NCBI RefSeq assembly: GCF_021730395.1
Contig: NC_069362.1
Span: forward strand, 69,333,501-69,397,500
Source: Mercenaria mercenaria
Taxonomy: Eukaryota > Mollusca > Bivalvia > Venerida > Veneridae
Length of the DNA: 64,000 bases
Direction: 5' to 3'
Part shown: piece after piece, positions 12,101-21,737 of the stretch
Position numbering within the stretch: position 1 is the first letter of the stretch
Layout of the letters: each line of letters starts with the position of its first letter
Made by a program: the position numbers and the translations under genes
The notes under the pieces: model-generated
Seen by the model: only the letters and a program-made list of their open reading frames with translations
What the model was told of the DNA's origin: nothing
The model's database searches: none

Positions 12101-15100
12101 AGAGGAAATGAATACAAAGAAATAAATGAAGATAATTCTACTGGGAAATATAATCAAATGTTATGAGATGTAAGTACATTTGTATGCATTTTCAGACTAT
12201 GGACTATGAACATATTTTTTTTTTAAATCTATGATGTTAATATCAACAATTTAAGAGGATACTGGAAAGCTTGATGTATTTTTTTTTCTAGTGTTCATTT
12301 GGGGCCATCATTGTTTAACACATTCGCTCCGTAGATAAGTAAGGGCGACAGTGAAATAATATAATGCTCTTAGGACGAAGGGACGATAGTGCAATAATAA
12401 GATCGCACTATCGTATTTTGTAATATCACCTTTAAGTCGGAGGGATGATAATGTGATAGTACGATGCGAAAACGCGAAAACAACGTGTCGCACCTCCTAT
12501 TGTGTTTCCATGTTTTTGCACCGTATTATCAAATGTAAGGGCAAAATTACGATGTTATGTTGGAAAGTGAGATATTAACACCGCTCTATCGTATCTTCGT
12601 TATATCCCCAATAAGTCGAAGGGTAGACAGTGCAATAATTCGATTCGAGAACTCGATACGAAAGTGCAATATTAACGTCGCACTCCTGTACTTTCCTAAT
12701 TCCACCTTTAGGGCGAGGGACGAAAGTGCAATAATACAACGGAGACACAACGGAAATGTGCGATGTTAATATCGCTTTTTTGCATTTCGCACCGTGTTTT
12801 CGCGCCATCTGATTGTACATTCCTTGTATCGTATTATCACACTATCGCCATATCAGTCAACCAGGAGAAGGAGCAAAACAACGCTTGCCCTAATGGAATA
12901 ACGTAGAGTAGAAAATCTTTGTCTAGTTAAGTTGTTTAATTCTTTTGCATAATAACAATGGAAGTAACTTTAAGATTTTTCAAGTCTAATTCATATTTCA
13001 TATTACATCCATAGAATGTTCTTACCAGGACTTTATTATTATTCGGTATAATTCTTTAAAGAACATTCATGTAGAATTCTTCACATTTTCAATGAATATA
13101 AAGAGCAATTATTTCAGCTATTAATGGGAGAGCGTATGGTAATTTAGAGGGTCTGGATGTTTGTAAGGATGAGAAAGTAGTCTGGCATATCATTAGCTTC
13201 GGCCAGACAGAGGGAAATCATGGTGTCACATTTAATGGAAACAATGTACTCATTGACGGCGTTTATCGTGACTCGCATGTTATTATATCTGGAGTGGGAC
13301 TCAGCGCAATAATGAAACCAAGCAATGTTGGTATGTATCAGAGGGTTATATAGCTTCAAGTTCATTATATCATGTCAAAACAAATAAAATACGAAATACA
13401 TAAATTTAAAAACAACTCAGTAAAAATCTTAATAAAGCACATGATATTTGTCTTTGTTCGAACTTGGTTGCTTTCTCTATTTCTAGGACGACTCTTCAAT
13501 TTCCGATGTTATTTATGTGCTTTTCAATTTCATATGGAACCGGAATTTATTGTTGACTCTTCGCCTTTTTATCCATTTTCAATTTGCACATAATGGTTTA
13601 CTTTCAATAGGCTATCAGCTGGTAGTAGCCGTGACAGATACACCAGTATGACAGGATTCTTACTTATATACAAGCTGACTAAAGTTTCCAAACAAGAGGG
13701 CCATGATGGCCCTATATCGCTCACCTGAGTACCATTGCTCTTAATGATTAGATCAAGTTTTGAAACAGATCACATAGGCATACACATTAAATATTATCAG
13801 GATAAATATTTTCTTGTTACAGTCCCTTTTGACCTATGGGTCACATACTAGTCAGGGCCAATCTACATACCAAGCTTGAGGATCCTAGGCTTAAATGCTG
13901 CATTTTTTGATTTGACCCGGTGACCTAGTTTTTGACCCAACATGACCCAGATTCCATCTTGACCTAAAGATCATCACGTTTAACATTCTTACCAAGTTTC
14001 ACGAAGATATAGTCATAAGTGTAGCCTCTAGAGTGTTAATAAGCTTTTCCTTTGATTTAACCTAGTGACCTAGTTTTTAACCCCATCTGATCCAGATTTA
14101 AACTTGACCTATAGATCATCAAGATTAAAATTCTGACCAAGTTTCATTAAGATATGGTCATAAATGTGGCCTTTACAGTGTAAACTAGCTTTTCCTTTGA
14201 TTTGACCCGGTGACCTAGTTTTTGAGCCTACATGACCCAGATTCAAAATGGACCTTGAGATCATCAAGATTAACATTCTGATCAAGTTTCATGACGATAC
14301 AGTCATAAATGTGGCCTCTACAGTGTTAACAAGCTTTTCCTTTGATATGATCTGGTGACCTAGTTTTTGATCCCAGATGACCCAAAATCAAACTCGTCCA
14401 AGACTTTATTGAGAATAACACTCTGACCAAGTTTCATTAAGATCGGGCCAAAATTGTGACCTCTAGACTGTTAACAAGCATTTCCTTCGATTTGATCGGG
14501 TGACCTAGTTTTTGATCCCAGATAAACCAATATCAAACTCCTCCAAGATTTTATTAAGGTTAATATTCTGACCAATTTTCATTAAGATTGGGCCAAAAAT
14601 GTGACCTCTAGAGTGTTAACAAGCTTTTCCTTTGATTTGATCGGGTGACCTAGTTTTTAACTCCAGATAATCCAATATCAAACTCATCCAAGATTTTATT
14701 GAGGGTAACATTCTGACCAATTTTCATTAAGATTGGGCTAAAAATGTGACCTCTAGAGTGTTAACAAGCTTTTCCTTTGATTTGACCTAGTGACCTAGTT
14801 TTTGACCCCAGATGACCCAATATCGAACTCTTCAGAGATTTTATTGAGGGTAACATTCTGACCAAGTTTCATTAACATCGGGCCAAAAAATTGACCTCTA
14901 GAGTGTAAACAGTCAAATTGTTGACGACGGATGGACGACGGACGGACGACGGACACAGGGCGATCACAAAAGCTCACCTTCGAGCACTTCGTGCTCAGGT
15001 GAGCTAAAAAGGGTTCATACTTATTAATTTTGGAGCATTTATGAAAGATACTGTTTTGCCGAATTAAATAACCAAATGAGTTTACCTTTGTAAGCAGAAA

Positions 15101-17368
15101 TCCATCTTCCTTTGGTTTTTAAACTCTTAATCTTTCACTAGGGCTACTACATTGACAGTGATTCTATTGACACTCTCGGTATATTTAATTATAATTAAAG
15201 AACGTCTGTTATACACATACGATGGATTATTTTAATGTGACCTTTATTTAGCGATTGTATTGGCTAAAATGTTATTCGCATCGGTAAGAATTTGAATCTA
15301 ATGGGTGATTGTAACAGTCACACTCGGGTCGCTAATAGTAGCGAAAAATAAAACCATGGCGAGTATAATACCGCAAACATGTCGATTCCTTTCAGGGATC
15401 TGGTCAATACATTGTCATAATGACAACCATTATAACGAGGGATTAAAAGTGCTGTACCATGTACACTCATGCGGACAGTCCACCACTAACTTCTACCAGA
15501 AGAACGGTATCACAAGGCGTTACTATATTGCAGTTGTAGAGCGGAAGTGGAACTATTCACCAAAAACCATACACCCACTTACAGGCGAAAACTACACTGA
15601 TCCGTCACAGTAAACAAATTTGTATGGATTAATAATATCTGTCATGTGTTAACGAATTGGATAGAAATATCCGTCCCGAGGGCACCTGCGCATTGGGCGG
15701 TAACGAGGCACTTATAGTAGAGTATATACACAAAGCGCCGAAAACAGAAGTGACGTCATGACGTTTTAGTGACGCACAATAGTTCTACTTTAGTTTTATC
15801 GTTTTGTAGCGTAACGTTAGGTTCTTGCCGTAAAATAACGTATATTTTGAAACGAGAAATATACTATAAAGAACGGAGAGATATATTAAGGTACATGATT
15901 TTTTCGTTTTTGGTTTTGTTGGGTTTAACGTCGCACCGACACAATTATAGGTCATATGGCGACTTTCCAGCTTTGATGATGGAGGAAAACCCCAGGTGCT
16001 TCTCCGTGCATTATTTCATCACGAGCGGGTACCTGGGTAGAACCACCGACCTCCCGTAAGCTAGCTGGATGGCTTTCTCACATGAAGAATTCAACGCCCC
16101 GAGTGAGGCTCGAACCCACATCGGTGTGGGGCAAATGATTTGAAGTCAGCGATCTCGATCTTAACGACTCGGCCACAGAGGCCCCTGATGTTTTCGTTTT
16201 TAACATAAACGATATATAACCAGTGCATGAATTGTTAGTTGTCATTAACAGCTCGTGAGTCATCTGGCACGTGGGGTGCCAGATGGGTTTTTCCGGCATG
16301 GGTAAAATCACCGAAAACGCCAGTCCGGTGTGCAAGAAAATTGTATCTGCTAGAAATACACCTTGTATTTCTTGTATTCGTTTAAACAGTCAAGTCAGTA
16401 GAGTACGGAAAAACACGTCTGTTCCCATTTATATTTTCAGTCCGCAGTACAACCGCATCCAAAAAGACGGAAAATATATCGGCAGCATATATACGAAAGC
16501 CTTATACCGTGAATATACGGATGCAACGTTCATCCAGGAGAAACCTATCACGGCGGAAAGCTGGCACCTTGGTGTACTCGGGCCTTTCATTAAAGCTGAG
16601 GTTGGAGATGTTATAGAAGTTGTCTTTAAAAATATGGCTACAAGAAATTATTCCATTCACGCACAGGGGCTGAGATACAATAAAACTTACGAAGGAATGA
16701 AATATGAAGATGGAACTCCGGTTAAAGTTGGTGATGGCGTTCCTGTCGGGTCAATGTTTACGTACCGTTGGGAGGTACCTGAAACTTCAGGTCCAGGCGC
16801 TAATGGACCAAACTGCATAAATTACATGTATCACTCTGCGGTTGATCCGGTGAAAGACACATACGCAGGTCTTGTTGGACCTATTGTAGTATGTAGAAGT
16901 GGAGTGTTAGATGCAAATGGTAAAAGAACCGACTCGGTAGAAAAAGAGTTTGCGCTTCTCTTCCAAGCATTCGATGAAAATAGAAGCTGGTATTTGAGTC
17001 AGAATATTTTGGAAAACTGTCCAACGGCAGACACTTCTACTGACGATTTTGAAGAAAGCAACAAATATGATTCTATAAATGGTTTGATATATAACAATGT
17101 TGAAGGTTTGGTTGCGAATAGAGGTGAAAATATTGCTTGGTACATTCTAGGACTAGGAGAAAACGAAGACATTCACACGGTACATTTTCATGGACAGACG
17201 TACACATACCGTACCGGACAAATACATGAAGGAGACGTAATTGAGGTATTTCCGGGTACTTACGAAACTGTTGAAATGTTTGCTAGTAATCCGGGCACTT
17301 GGCTATTCCACTGTCACGTTGGTGAACATATGCGTGATGGCATGGTTGGTACTTTTAAAATATTGTAA
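4376..17368 (+). CDS. Ceruloplasmin/hephaestin-like multicopper ferroxidase
   Basis: Thirteen exons: 4376-4560, 4723-4967, 5890-6102, 8323-8517, 8783-8915, 9078-9184, 9468-9639, 10435-10721, 11154-11368, 11935-12079, 13118-13330, 15396-15609, 16441-17368. All introns are GT-AG, the phases agree and the joined length is 3252 nt (1083 residues). The start opens a signal peptide (MRKFNCFCIILLQIKCHLAF). Six cupredoxin domains follow, as in ceruloplasmin. Trinuclear copper histidines are present: H132/H134 and H192/H194 in domain 1, H1023/H1025 and H1065/H1067 in domain 6. Domain 6 has a full type 1 site (H1020, C1066, H1071, M1076). The protein stops seven residues after M1076, with no membrane segment, so it is probably secreted like ceruloplasmin rather than anchored like hephaestin. 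Family role: oxidation of Fe(II) to Fe(III) with reduction of oxygen to water. Iron or copper homeostasis, or shell and haemolymph chemistry, is inference. Confidence 0.93.
5045..5500. repeat. Degenerate short-unit inverted arrays in intron 2
   Basis: The left arm (about 5045-5195) is a run of diverged 8-12 bp units of the type CTAAATGC or CAAATAC. The right arm (about 5345-5500) carries the complementary units GCATTTGGCATT and GCATTTGACATT. The arms face each other across about 150 bp, so the block could fold back on itself. It encodes nothing, and no target duplication is evident. Confidence 0.5.
5785..5862. repeat. Dispersed repeat segment (copy in intron 2)
   Basis: The stretch from GGCTACCCACAGAAAGG through ACTATGTACACAAAAAG to GTCTGTTTGTA recurs, slightly diverged, at about 48115-48180. 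Both copies are in the same orientation. The parent element is not identified. Confidence 0.6.
6276..6746. repeat. 471-bp direct repeat, left copy (intron 3)
   Basis: Matches 7249-7719 at a constant offset of 973 bases with no gaps. By eye only about three base differences are found over 471 bp. The copies are separated by 502 bp of different sequence. The ends do not begin TG or end CA, so an LTR origin is not supported. A recent local duplication or gene conversion is more likely. Confidence 0.85.
7249..7719. repeat. 471-bp direct repeat, right copy (intron 3)
   Basis: Partner of 6276-6746; see that entry for the comparison. The right junction passes straight into the sequence leading to the fold-back element at 7859. 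Confidence 0.85.
7859..8207. mobile_element. Fold-back / MITE-like element (intron 3)
   Basis: The left arm (7859-7926) contains ACAATATACCAGACCAATTA and GATTAGTTTCGATGCTG. The right arm (8099-8207) contains their reverse complements CAGCATCGAAACTAATC and TAATTGGTCTGGTATATTGT, with extra sequence between them. The loop holds a diverged tandem pair of about 100 bp, each copy beginning GCTTTATATA and containing TTCGTACTGGTTCAACA. It encodes nothing. The exact ends and target duplication are not clear. Confidence 0.7.
8323..9639 (+). CDS. Multicopper oxidase exons 4-7: domain 2 and start of domain 3
   Basis: Exons 8323-8517, 8783-8915, 9078-9184 and 9468-9639. Exon 4 has the DKEFMLYFDSINEGESWLVD linker seen at the start of even-numbered ceruloplasmin domains. 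Exons 5-7 supply a complete-looking type 1 copper set: H309 in LHPVNIHG, C352 and H357 in WLIQCMNSEH, and axial M362. In human ceruloplasmin the axial position of domain 2 is leucine, so this domain differs. Exon 7 continues into domain 3 with HFFFAAEMEECDYAPSG. Confidence 0.92.
10435..11368 (+). CDS. Multicopper oxidase exons 8-9: cupredoxin domain 3
   Basis: Exon 8 (10435-10721; donor A/GTAAGT) encodes GILGPVLRAEVGDTIEIVLLN, and exon 9 (11154-11368) encodes VPWAVAPGTDDPDCLTYLYY and SSGLVGPLLICKPG. The positions that hold His-x-His in domain 1 read FLQGT and YYSSY here, so this is a structural domain without trinuclear ligands, as expected for domain 3. The exon 8 donor lies about 45 bp before a SINE. 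Confidence 0.9.
10765..10954 (-). mobile_element. tRNA-derived SINE, antisense (intron 8)
   Basis: On the - strand the element starts at about 10954 with a head reading GGGACCTCCGTGGCCGA, a tRNA Ser/Leu-like A box, followed by a worn B box (GGTTCGAAACC). A body containing GGTGGTTCTACCCAGGTACC follows. It is the same family as the better copy at 15912-16186 but more diverged. Its 3' end is indistinct. Confidence 0.7.
11935..15609 (+). CDS. Multicopper oxidase exons 10-12: domain 4 and start of domain 5
   Basis: Exons 11935-12079, 13118-13330 and 15396-15609. Type 1-like ligands are H667 (NHGVTFNG), C710 and H715 (WSIHCHNDNH), but the axial position is L720 instead of methionine. In human ceruloplasmin domain 4 has the methionine and domain 2 the leucine, so the two domains have exchanged axial character. 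Exon 12 also begins domain 5 (RRYYIAVVERKWNYSP). Intron 11 contains a 1.3-kb repeat element and intron 12 a SINE. Confidence 0.9.
12062..12176 (+). other. Duplicated splice-donor segment after exon 10
   Basis: A 25-bp stretch spanning the end of exon 10 and its donor (12062-12086, containing ATGAGATGTAAGTA) is repeated exactly at 12152-12176, 90 bases downstream. The second copy is also a full consensus GTAAGT donor. Using it would add 90 nt, and the added frame meets a TAG about ten codons into the extension. Confidence 0.75.
12300..12860. repeat. Degenerate GATAGTGCAATAATA repeat block (intron 10)
   Basis: Diverged copies of GGGACGATAGTGCAATAATA alternate with inverted counterparts such as CGCACTATCGTA and CGCACTCCTGTA. 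Related phrases (AAAGTGCAATAATAC, GCGATGTTAATATCGC) recur through the block. It is a self-complementary, non-coding repeat of a sort common in bivalve introns. Confidence 0.6.
13691..15007. mobile_element. 1.3-kb element with a 144-bp core tandem repeat (intron 11)
   Basis: The left end reads AACAAGAGGGCCATGATGGC and runs into CGCTCACCTGAG. The core holds about seven diverged units of roughly 144 bp, each with GGTGACCTAGTTTTTGA, TCTGACCAAGTTTCATTAAG and TGTTAACAAGCTTTTCC. The right end has GACGACGGACGGACGACGG and a strong hairpin (AGCTCACCT paired with AGGTGAGCT around GAGCACTTCGTGCTC), followed at once by CTAA. A 3' hairpin plus CTRR-like end plus core tandem repeats resembles non-autonomous Helitron relatives. 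That class assignment is inference, and no protein is encoded. Confidence 0.7.
15912..16186 (-). mobile_element. tRNA-derived SINE, antisense, with target duplication (intron 12)
   Basis: This 275-bp element is flanked by a 15-bp direct repeat with one mismatch (15897-15911 and 16187-16201, GATKTTTTCGTTTTT). On the - strand it begins GGGGCCTCTGTGGCCGAGTC, a tRNA Ser/Leu-like A box, and has a B box GGGTTCGAGCC about 60 bp later. The tail has no polymerase or coding frame. The target duplication shows that it is a true insertion. Confidence 0.85.
16441..17368 (+). CDS. Multicopper oxidase exon 13: domains 5-6 in one exon
   Basis: A single 928-nt terminal exon encodes the rest of domain 5 and all of domain 6. 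The acceptor is TATTTTCAG at 16440. The open frame runs upstream to 16271, but that stretch is intron and has no family similarity. Visible motifs are WHLGVLGPFIKAEVGD, YHSAVDP, the linker KEFALLFQAFDENRSWYL, IHTVHFHG (H1020 type 1; H1023 and H1025 trinuclear) and FHCHVGEHMRDGM (H1065, C1066, H1067, H1071, M1076). Human iron-site residues E935, H940 and D1025 align with E980, D985 and E1070, so iron binding may differ in detail. Confidence 0.93.
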
Positions 17369-17495
17369 CTTATAATTAATCGTTGCCTTTCACGCTCTTA
17401 ACTGATTAAGATATTTTGTTTGTTTATCTGTAGAAAGTTATAATGGCAGCGAAGCAAGGAAGAGAAATGCAAAAGCATATAGATCACATATATAG

Positions 17496-17501
17496 AATAA
17501 A
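17496..17501 (+). terminator. Putative polyadenylation signal of the multicopper oxidase
   Basis: AATAAA lies 128 bases after the TAA stop, in an otherwise unremarkable 3' region. Confidence 0.5.
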
Positions 17502-18770
17502 ATTATAGGAAGGTATGTACTCTTCACTCTGTTTTCGTTTGTTTACGTTCAGCCTTTCATGTGCACATGGCCGTTGTAGGTGAAGTGTGATTTTTTAGTA
17601 AATAGTAAAAAGGAATGGAAGAGCATTAGTGCAAGGTTGACGTTTTCTATTGACTCGAAATTTCGACAAACTCACTCAACACTTCGACTTACGTTATTCG
17701 GAATTGAGATTTGTATACTCAAAATTCGACTGACTATTTCAAGGGACCTCCGTTACAATTGCAGCTAAGTGTACAAAACCCGAAATAGAGGTATGTAAAG
17801 TTCTCCTTGGTAAGATGGGACTTAACATTGAAGTCATTTCAATAAACTCATATACGTATTACGACTTAATATCTCAAATCTTAAAATGAAGACGCTTTCG
17901 TCAAAAGATGGTTTGTTCAATGCCATTTTGTCGCTAGGGCCACAAATTAATATTTTGTTACGAATTCTTTCTTAAAAGAAAGCCAGTCTTTGTTGTGAGC
18001 TATTAATGAAAACTAAAAAGAAGTAGATTTCCAGGAAGTATAGAGCAATCCAATCACAGCCAGAGAACCATGAATTGCAAGTTAGACCCGCAACAAAAAG
18101 AAACTTTAGTGGAATGATATAGCAGAAGGGTTGCTTCAAAAATCCAACAAAGGGTAATTATATGCAAAATACAAAAATGGGTAAAGGGTAGAGAAAGGGG
18201 TGGGGGGTGTTGGGGACAGTTAAAAAACAAGGATGGATATTCAACAGGGGAAGCCACACAAGTTTAGTAAAATGAAATTGTACAATCCTGGATTATCCTG
18301 CCGTCAAATTTGATAAGCAACCGACGATTTTTCTAAACAATTTCTAATGAATTCTTTTGATTCAAGGACAATAGATATTAATATATAATCTAGTGCATGT
18401 GACTTAATGTAAATGTTGAATTTTCCTCTATGTAAAATTCTACACGCCACTGTCCTAGAAGAGGTGAAAGGTCAAGCATTGTGCATTCTCAATGCTCCGT
18501 TCCTGCATCATTATCACTCTATCACACTAAAGAGAAATTTGAATCTACATTATCATTTTGTTGCTCCCGTTTACCCATATGCATCAGGGTCAACGAGCTT
18601 AGTATTCCTTTATATACTGCGCGAAAGGCAAGTCGATATCCACCGGACTATTTTTCTTTAAAACAGTTTTTTGTTTTAACATGCAGTATATAGAATTTGT
18701 TGCGCATCGAATGCTTGGTGTTCAGCCCTACTACAGCTAAATGCTACGCCATCTTCATTGATGTGTCTGA
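17502..18770. other. Unassigned intergenic sequence
   Basis: No gene or clear repeat is seen. Short frames in this interval show no family features. Confidence 0.4.
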
Positions 18771-18774
18771 CGTA

Positions 18775-19110
18775 ACAGGTGGGGCAGCTCTTCAAGCCCA
18801 CAGGGATTGATTGGGTTTGATGTTTGTTGCTCTGTCATCTTCACAGGTATTGACTGATGCTTATGTGATTACGGGAGTAATTTTGTGTATCGCATATTGT
18901 GCCCTTTTAATAACATTACGTATGTGAGGGATTCATCTGACAGGTATTACTTTAATTTACATTATTATATTATAAGTTTTTAATAAGACTGAGATAAATG
19001 GTGCATACGATGCCGGTGGTTTAAAGTCCCCAGTGGTGGTTTTGCCACTAACCGTTCTAAGGTGGTGCCCCACTGTCTTCCTTTATTGGTATGCTTTCTG
19101 TGTCTATGTG
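18775..19110. repeat. Dispersed repeat ending CCAGTGGTG...TTGCCACT (copy 1)
   Basis: Shares TTGTTGCTCTGTC, then AGGGATTC, then a block around CCCCAGTGGTGGTTTTGCCA, GACCGTTC-like and GGTGCCCCACTGT sequence, with 36960-37345. Both copies are in the same orientation. CAGTGG and CCACTG within the block form a small hairpin. The parent element is unknown. Confidence 0.65.
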
Positions 19111-19691
19111 ATGTGTCAGTGAAGTAGTTGTCATATATACATCCTTTCATACACTGTTTCTGTTTGTGGGGGGATTTGGATATTTATCCTTATAAAGAAT
19201 TATAATACGGAAAGTACACATAGTGCTGAATACATTTGAGAAAACGGCTCATTGTAGGGACTTCACAGATTGGTATCATGACAACCGCACAGACCCTTTA
19301 CAGAGAGCCGCTAGTACATGCATCTTATTACAAGAAGCAACAGAAGATACAGATATAGATCGCATGTATTATATAAGACTTATGTTAATTTTGTTCACAT
19401 TTTGAGTCTCTCGAATATACAGGGCTGATATTGTTCATAAGTCATCAAGCAAGACTCGCTTTAACTATTGCGTACATGCTGTGGAGGTCACGCTTAACAT
19501 TAAATGCTTCTTGTCAAGTAAGTTTCAAAAACCGTCAACTTGTTTGTTTAGTAAATTAGTACCAAATGTCACTCTCCTCTGTTGTCTAATATTTCAAATT
19601 ATTTCAACTCCGCATAAATGCCCACGTCTTTTTGATTTAAATTTGCAACTTCATAGTTTCGTTGATGAAGTTGAATCAACAGCCTGGGAAC
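19111..19691. other. Unassigned sequence 3' of the SLC26 gene
   Basis: No feature is recognised. If the SLC26 gene has a further 3' exon, it should lie here or beyond on the - strand, but I see no candidate. Confidence 0.35.
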
Positions 19692-21737
19692 TTAATACTG
19701 AAATAGCGGTAAACACATCAACGAAAGCGTTACTCTTGGCTCGGGGAAGGTCTTGAAAAATTCGCCTGCCTCCAAAGCTGCATAAACATTATCTGCGATA
19801 GCAACAAAATAGACATCAACTTGTACTGTTTTGTATTCTTTGATAACTTGTTGTAGAGCTGCTATCCCTGTCCTGTCGATGTAAGTCACTATTGACCAGT
19901 CAAGCACTAGCGACTTCAGCTTGACGTCTAAACTAGCTGAAGTAGGTTTCCCAATATACTCGATGGAAATATTGTTCTCTTCATCAACACTCTCGGCCCT
20001 AGTTTTCAATTTCTGCGTCTTCTTTAAATATTTTTTAGGATTCATGATTGTCCTGAAAATCTGATTCTTCATTATCTCTGCAGTCGCAAAGTATAAATTC
20101 GTTGGTATTTTGAAGATCTTGACCCCGTTTATTTCTCTTATATTCTTACCGTTTGTATATCTGACCATAATATCTTCAGCTTGAGAAAGTCCAATCAAAT
20201 GTCCAGTGGACAGCTGGTCATTAACTACAGTCAGAAATATTAAAATCCCCACCCCAGTTATGATGCCGTAATTCAGGTCTACGAGGATACTGACAGAGTT
20301 TGTCACAACCCAAATTATCAAGTCATACTTGTTAACTTTCCATATTTTGGGTAAATGTTTATACTGTAGCAGCAGATCTTTCATAGAAACAATAATCATT
20401 GCAGCAAGAAAACTGAGCGGCAATGAAACAAATAGCTGTCCAATAACCAGTATAATCAACAGGAAAAACGCCTAAGTAGCAGTTGCATTAAGTGTAGTCT
20501 TTGCACCAAGTGAACTCAGTATCATTGTCCTAGGTGGCGCTGTTGCGGAAGGGAAACAATGGAAGAAACCTGACACAAAATTACAGGCACCGTACGCTAT
20601 CAGCTCTTGGTTATCATCAATTGGCAAACCGTGTTTGTCCGAACAGAGCTTTGCCATTGAAATACTCATAGCAAGTGACAATATCGCCATCACGAATGCG
20701 TCGCTCACAAAACTACTTGCATTAACGAAGTTAGGAAAAGCCGGCTTGGTGAATCCTCTCGGTATTTCTCCGACGATATTTACATCAAAAGCGCCCTCAA
20801 ATCTTGCAAAGTGAGATATTACTGTTCCAATAATAACCACAATAAGATCAATTGGAATTGGCATTCTCAGCTTCTTATTGTAACGTTCATTGATACATAC
20901 CTTCACAAGAAGAAGTACAATGATACAAATCACCGCGATGATAACTTCGGCAATTTTTGTTTGTGTTATTTTACTGAACAGATCTATGTACATCAGCACT
21001 AGTTTGCCCGCTCCAGCAAACGCTTTCACTTTAATTCCAAATATTTTAGGGACTTGGCTAGACGCGATGTGGAAGGCAGCTGCCGTAGTGAACCCACCAA
21101 CAAAAGATACAGACAGATAGGTAGTTATTATACCTAGTTTCAGGAGCCCCATTCCCATGAGAAATATGCCGACCAGTATACAACATGCCATTGAAGCATC
21201 GATTTTAACGTCCATGATTTCATCTTTAGTAGGCAGGGACGCATTTGTATTTGCAAATGACGCTATAAAATTATCAGCTTCTCTCTCAACCACTGTCTGT
21301 GTAAGCAAAGCCAAGACAGCGTTCGTTCCAAATGATATATACGGTGATGTTCCAAACAGAAAGTAAACAAGCACGGGAGAGAACGTGGTGTAGAGTCCAT
21401 GGATAGGTCGTAGTGATGCGAGAATGCCAAACCCCATAGCCTGTGGAAGGTGCATGAAACTGACTGTGAATCCGGATAAAACATCTCCAAGTATATATTG
21501 CTTCAGTTTATAGGAGCGTAAAAACCCAATAATTGGAAGACAGGATCCAAGAATCTTTCCAGCTTCCCTTTTTGAACATCGCATTGATTTCTTGATGTTG
21601 TCAAACACACTCTGTTTTGTTCCTTCATCTTTGTATGTTTCAGCAAATGTCTCTAACGTGTACCCCTTCCTTTTTAGAGTGATTGTTTTCTTCGTTTCAC
21701 CCGCCATGTATTCATCGGCATTGTTAACTAATCGCTT
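19692..21737 (-). CDS. SLC26 (SulP) anion exchanger, one long exon with an in-frame TAG
   Basis: The exon begins after an acceptor (TTTTCAG ending at 21738); the first in-frame ATG is at 21707 (MAGETKK). The transport domain shows the family signature GDVLSGFTVSFMHLPQAMGF, then IHGLYTTFSPVLVYFLFGTS and many hydrophobic segments. A C-terminal STAS domain follows (about 20150-19720), with LKSLVLDWSIVTYIDRTGI. Family role: exchange of sulfate, bicarbonate, chloride or similar anions across a membrane; the substrate cannot be read here. A TAG at 20472-20474 interrupts the frame in a membrane segment just after KTTLNATAT, and the same frame continues with AFFLLIILVIGQ. It may be a young pseudogene, a null allele or a sequence error. 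The last residues after FFKTFPEPR fall behind a possible donor (GTAACG), so a final exon may be missing. Vertebrate relatives have many introns; this copy shows none inside the coding region. Confidence 0.85.

Noticed and set aside
13900-14910. CRISPR-like or minisatellite array
   Set aside because: The units are 144 bp, diverged and contiguous, without unique spacers. They are the core of a eukaryotic repeat element.
16271-16440. Upstream extension of the last oxidase exon as a separate start
   Set aside because: The open frame here has no similarity to the family. A good acceptor (TATTTTCAG) at 16440 joins in phase with exon 12, so this stretch is intron.
18054-18257. Proline- and phenylalanine-rich - strand frame
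   Set aside because: Shadow of a G-rich stretch, with no recognisable motif.
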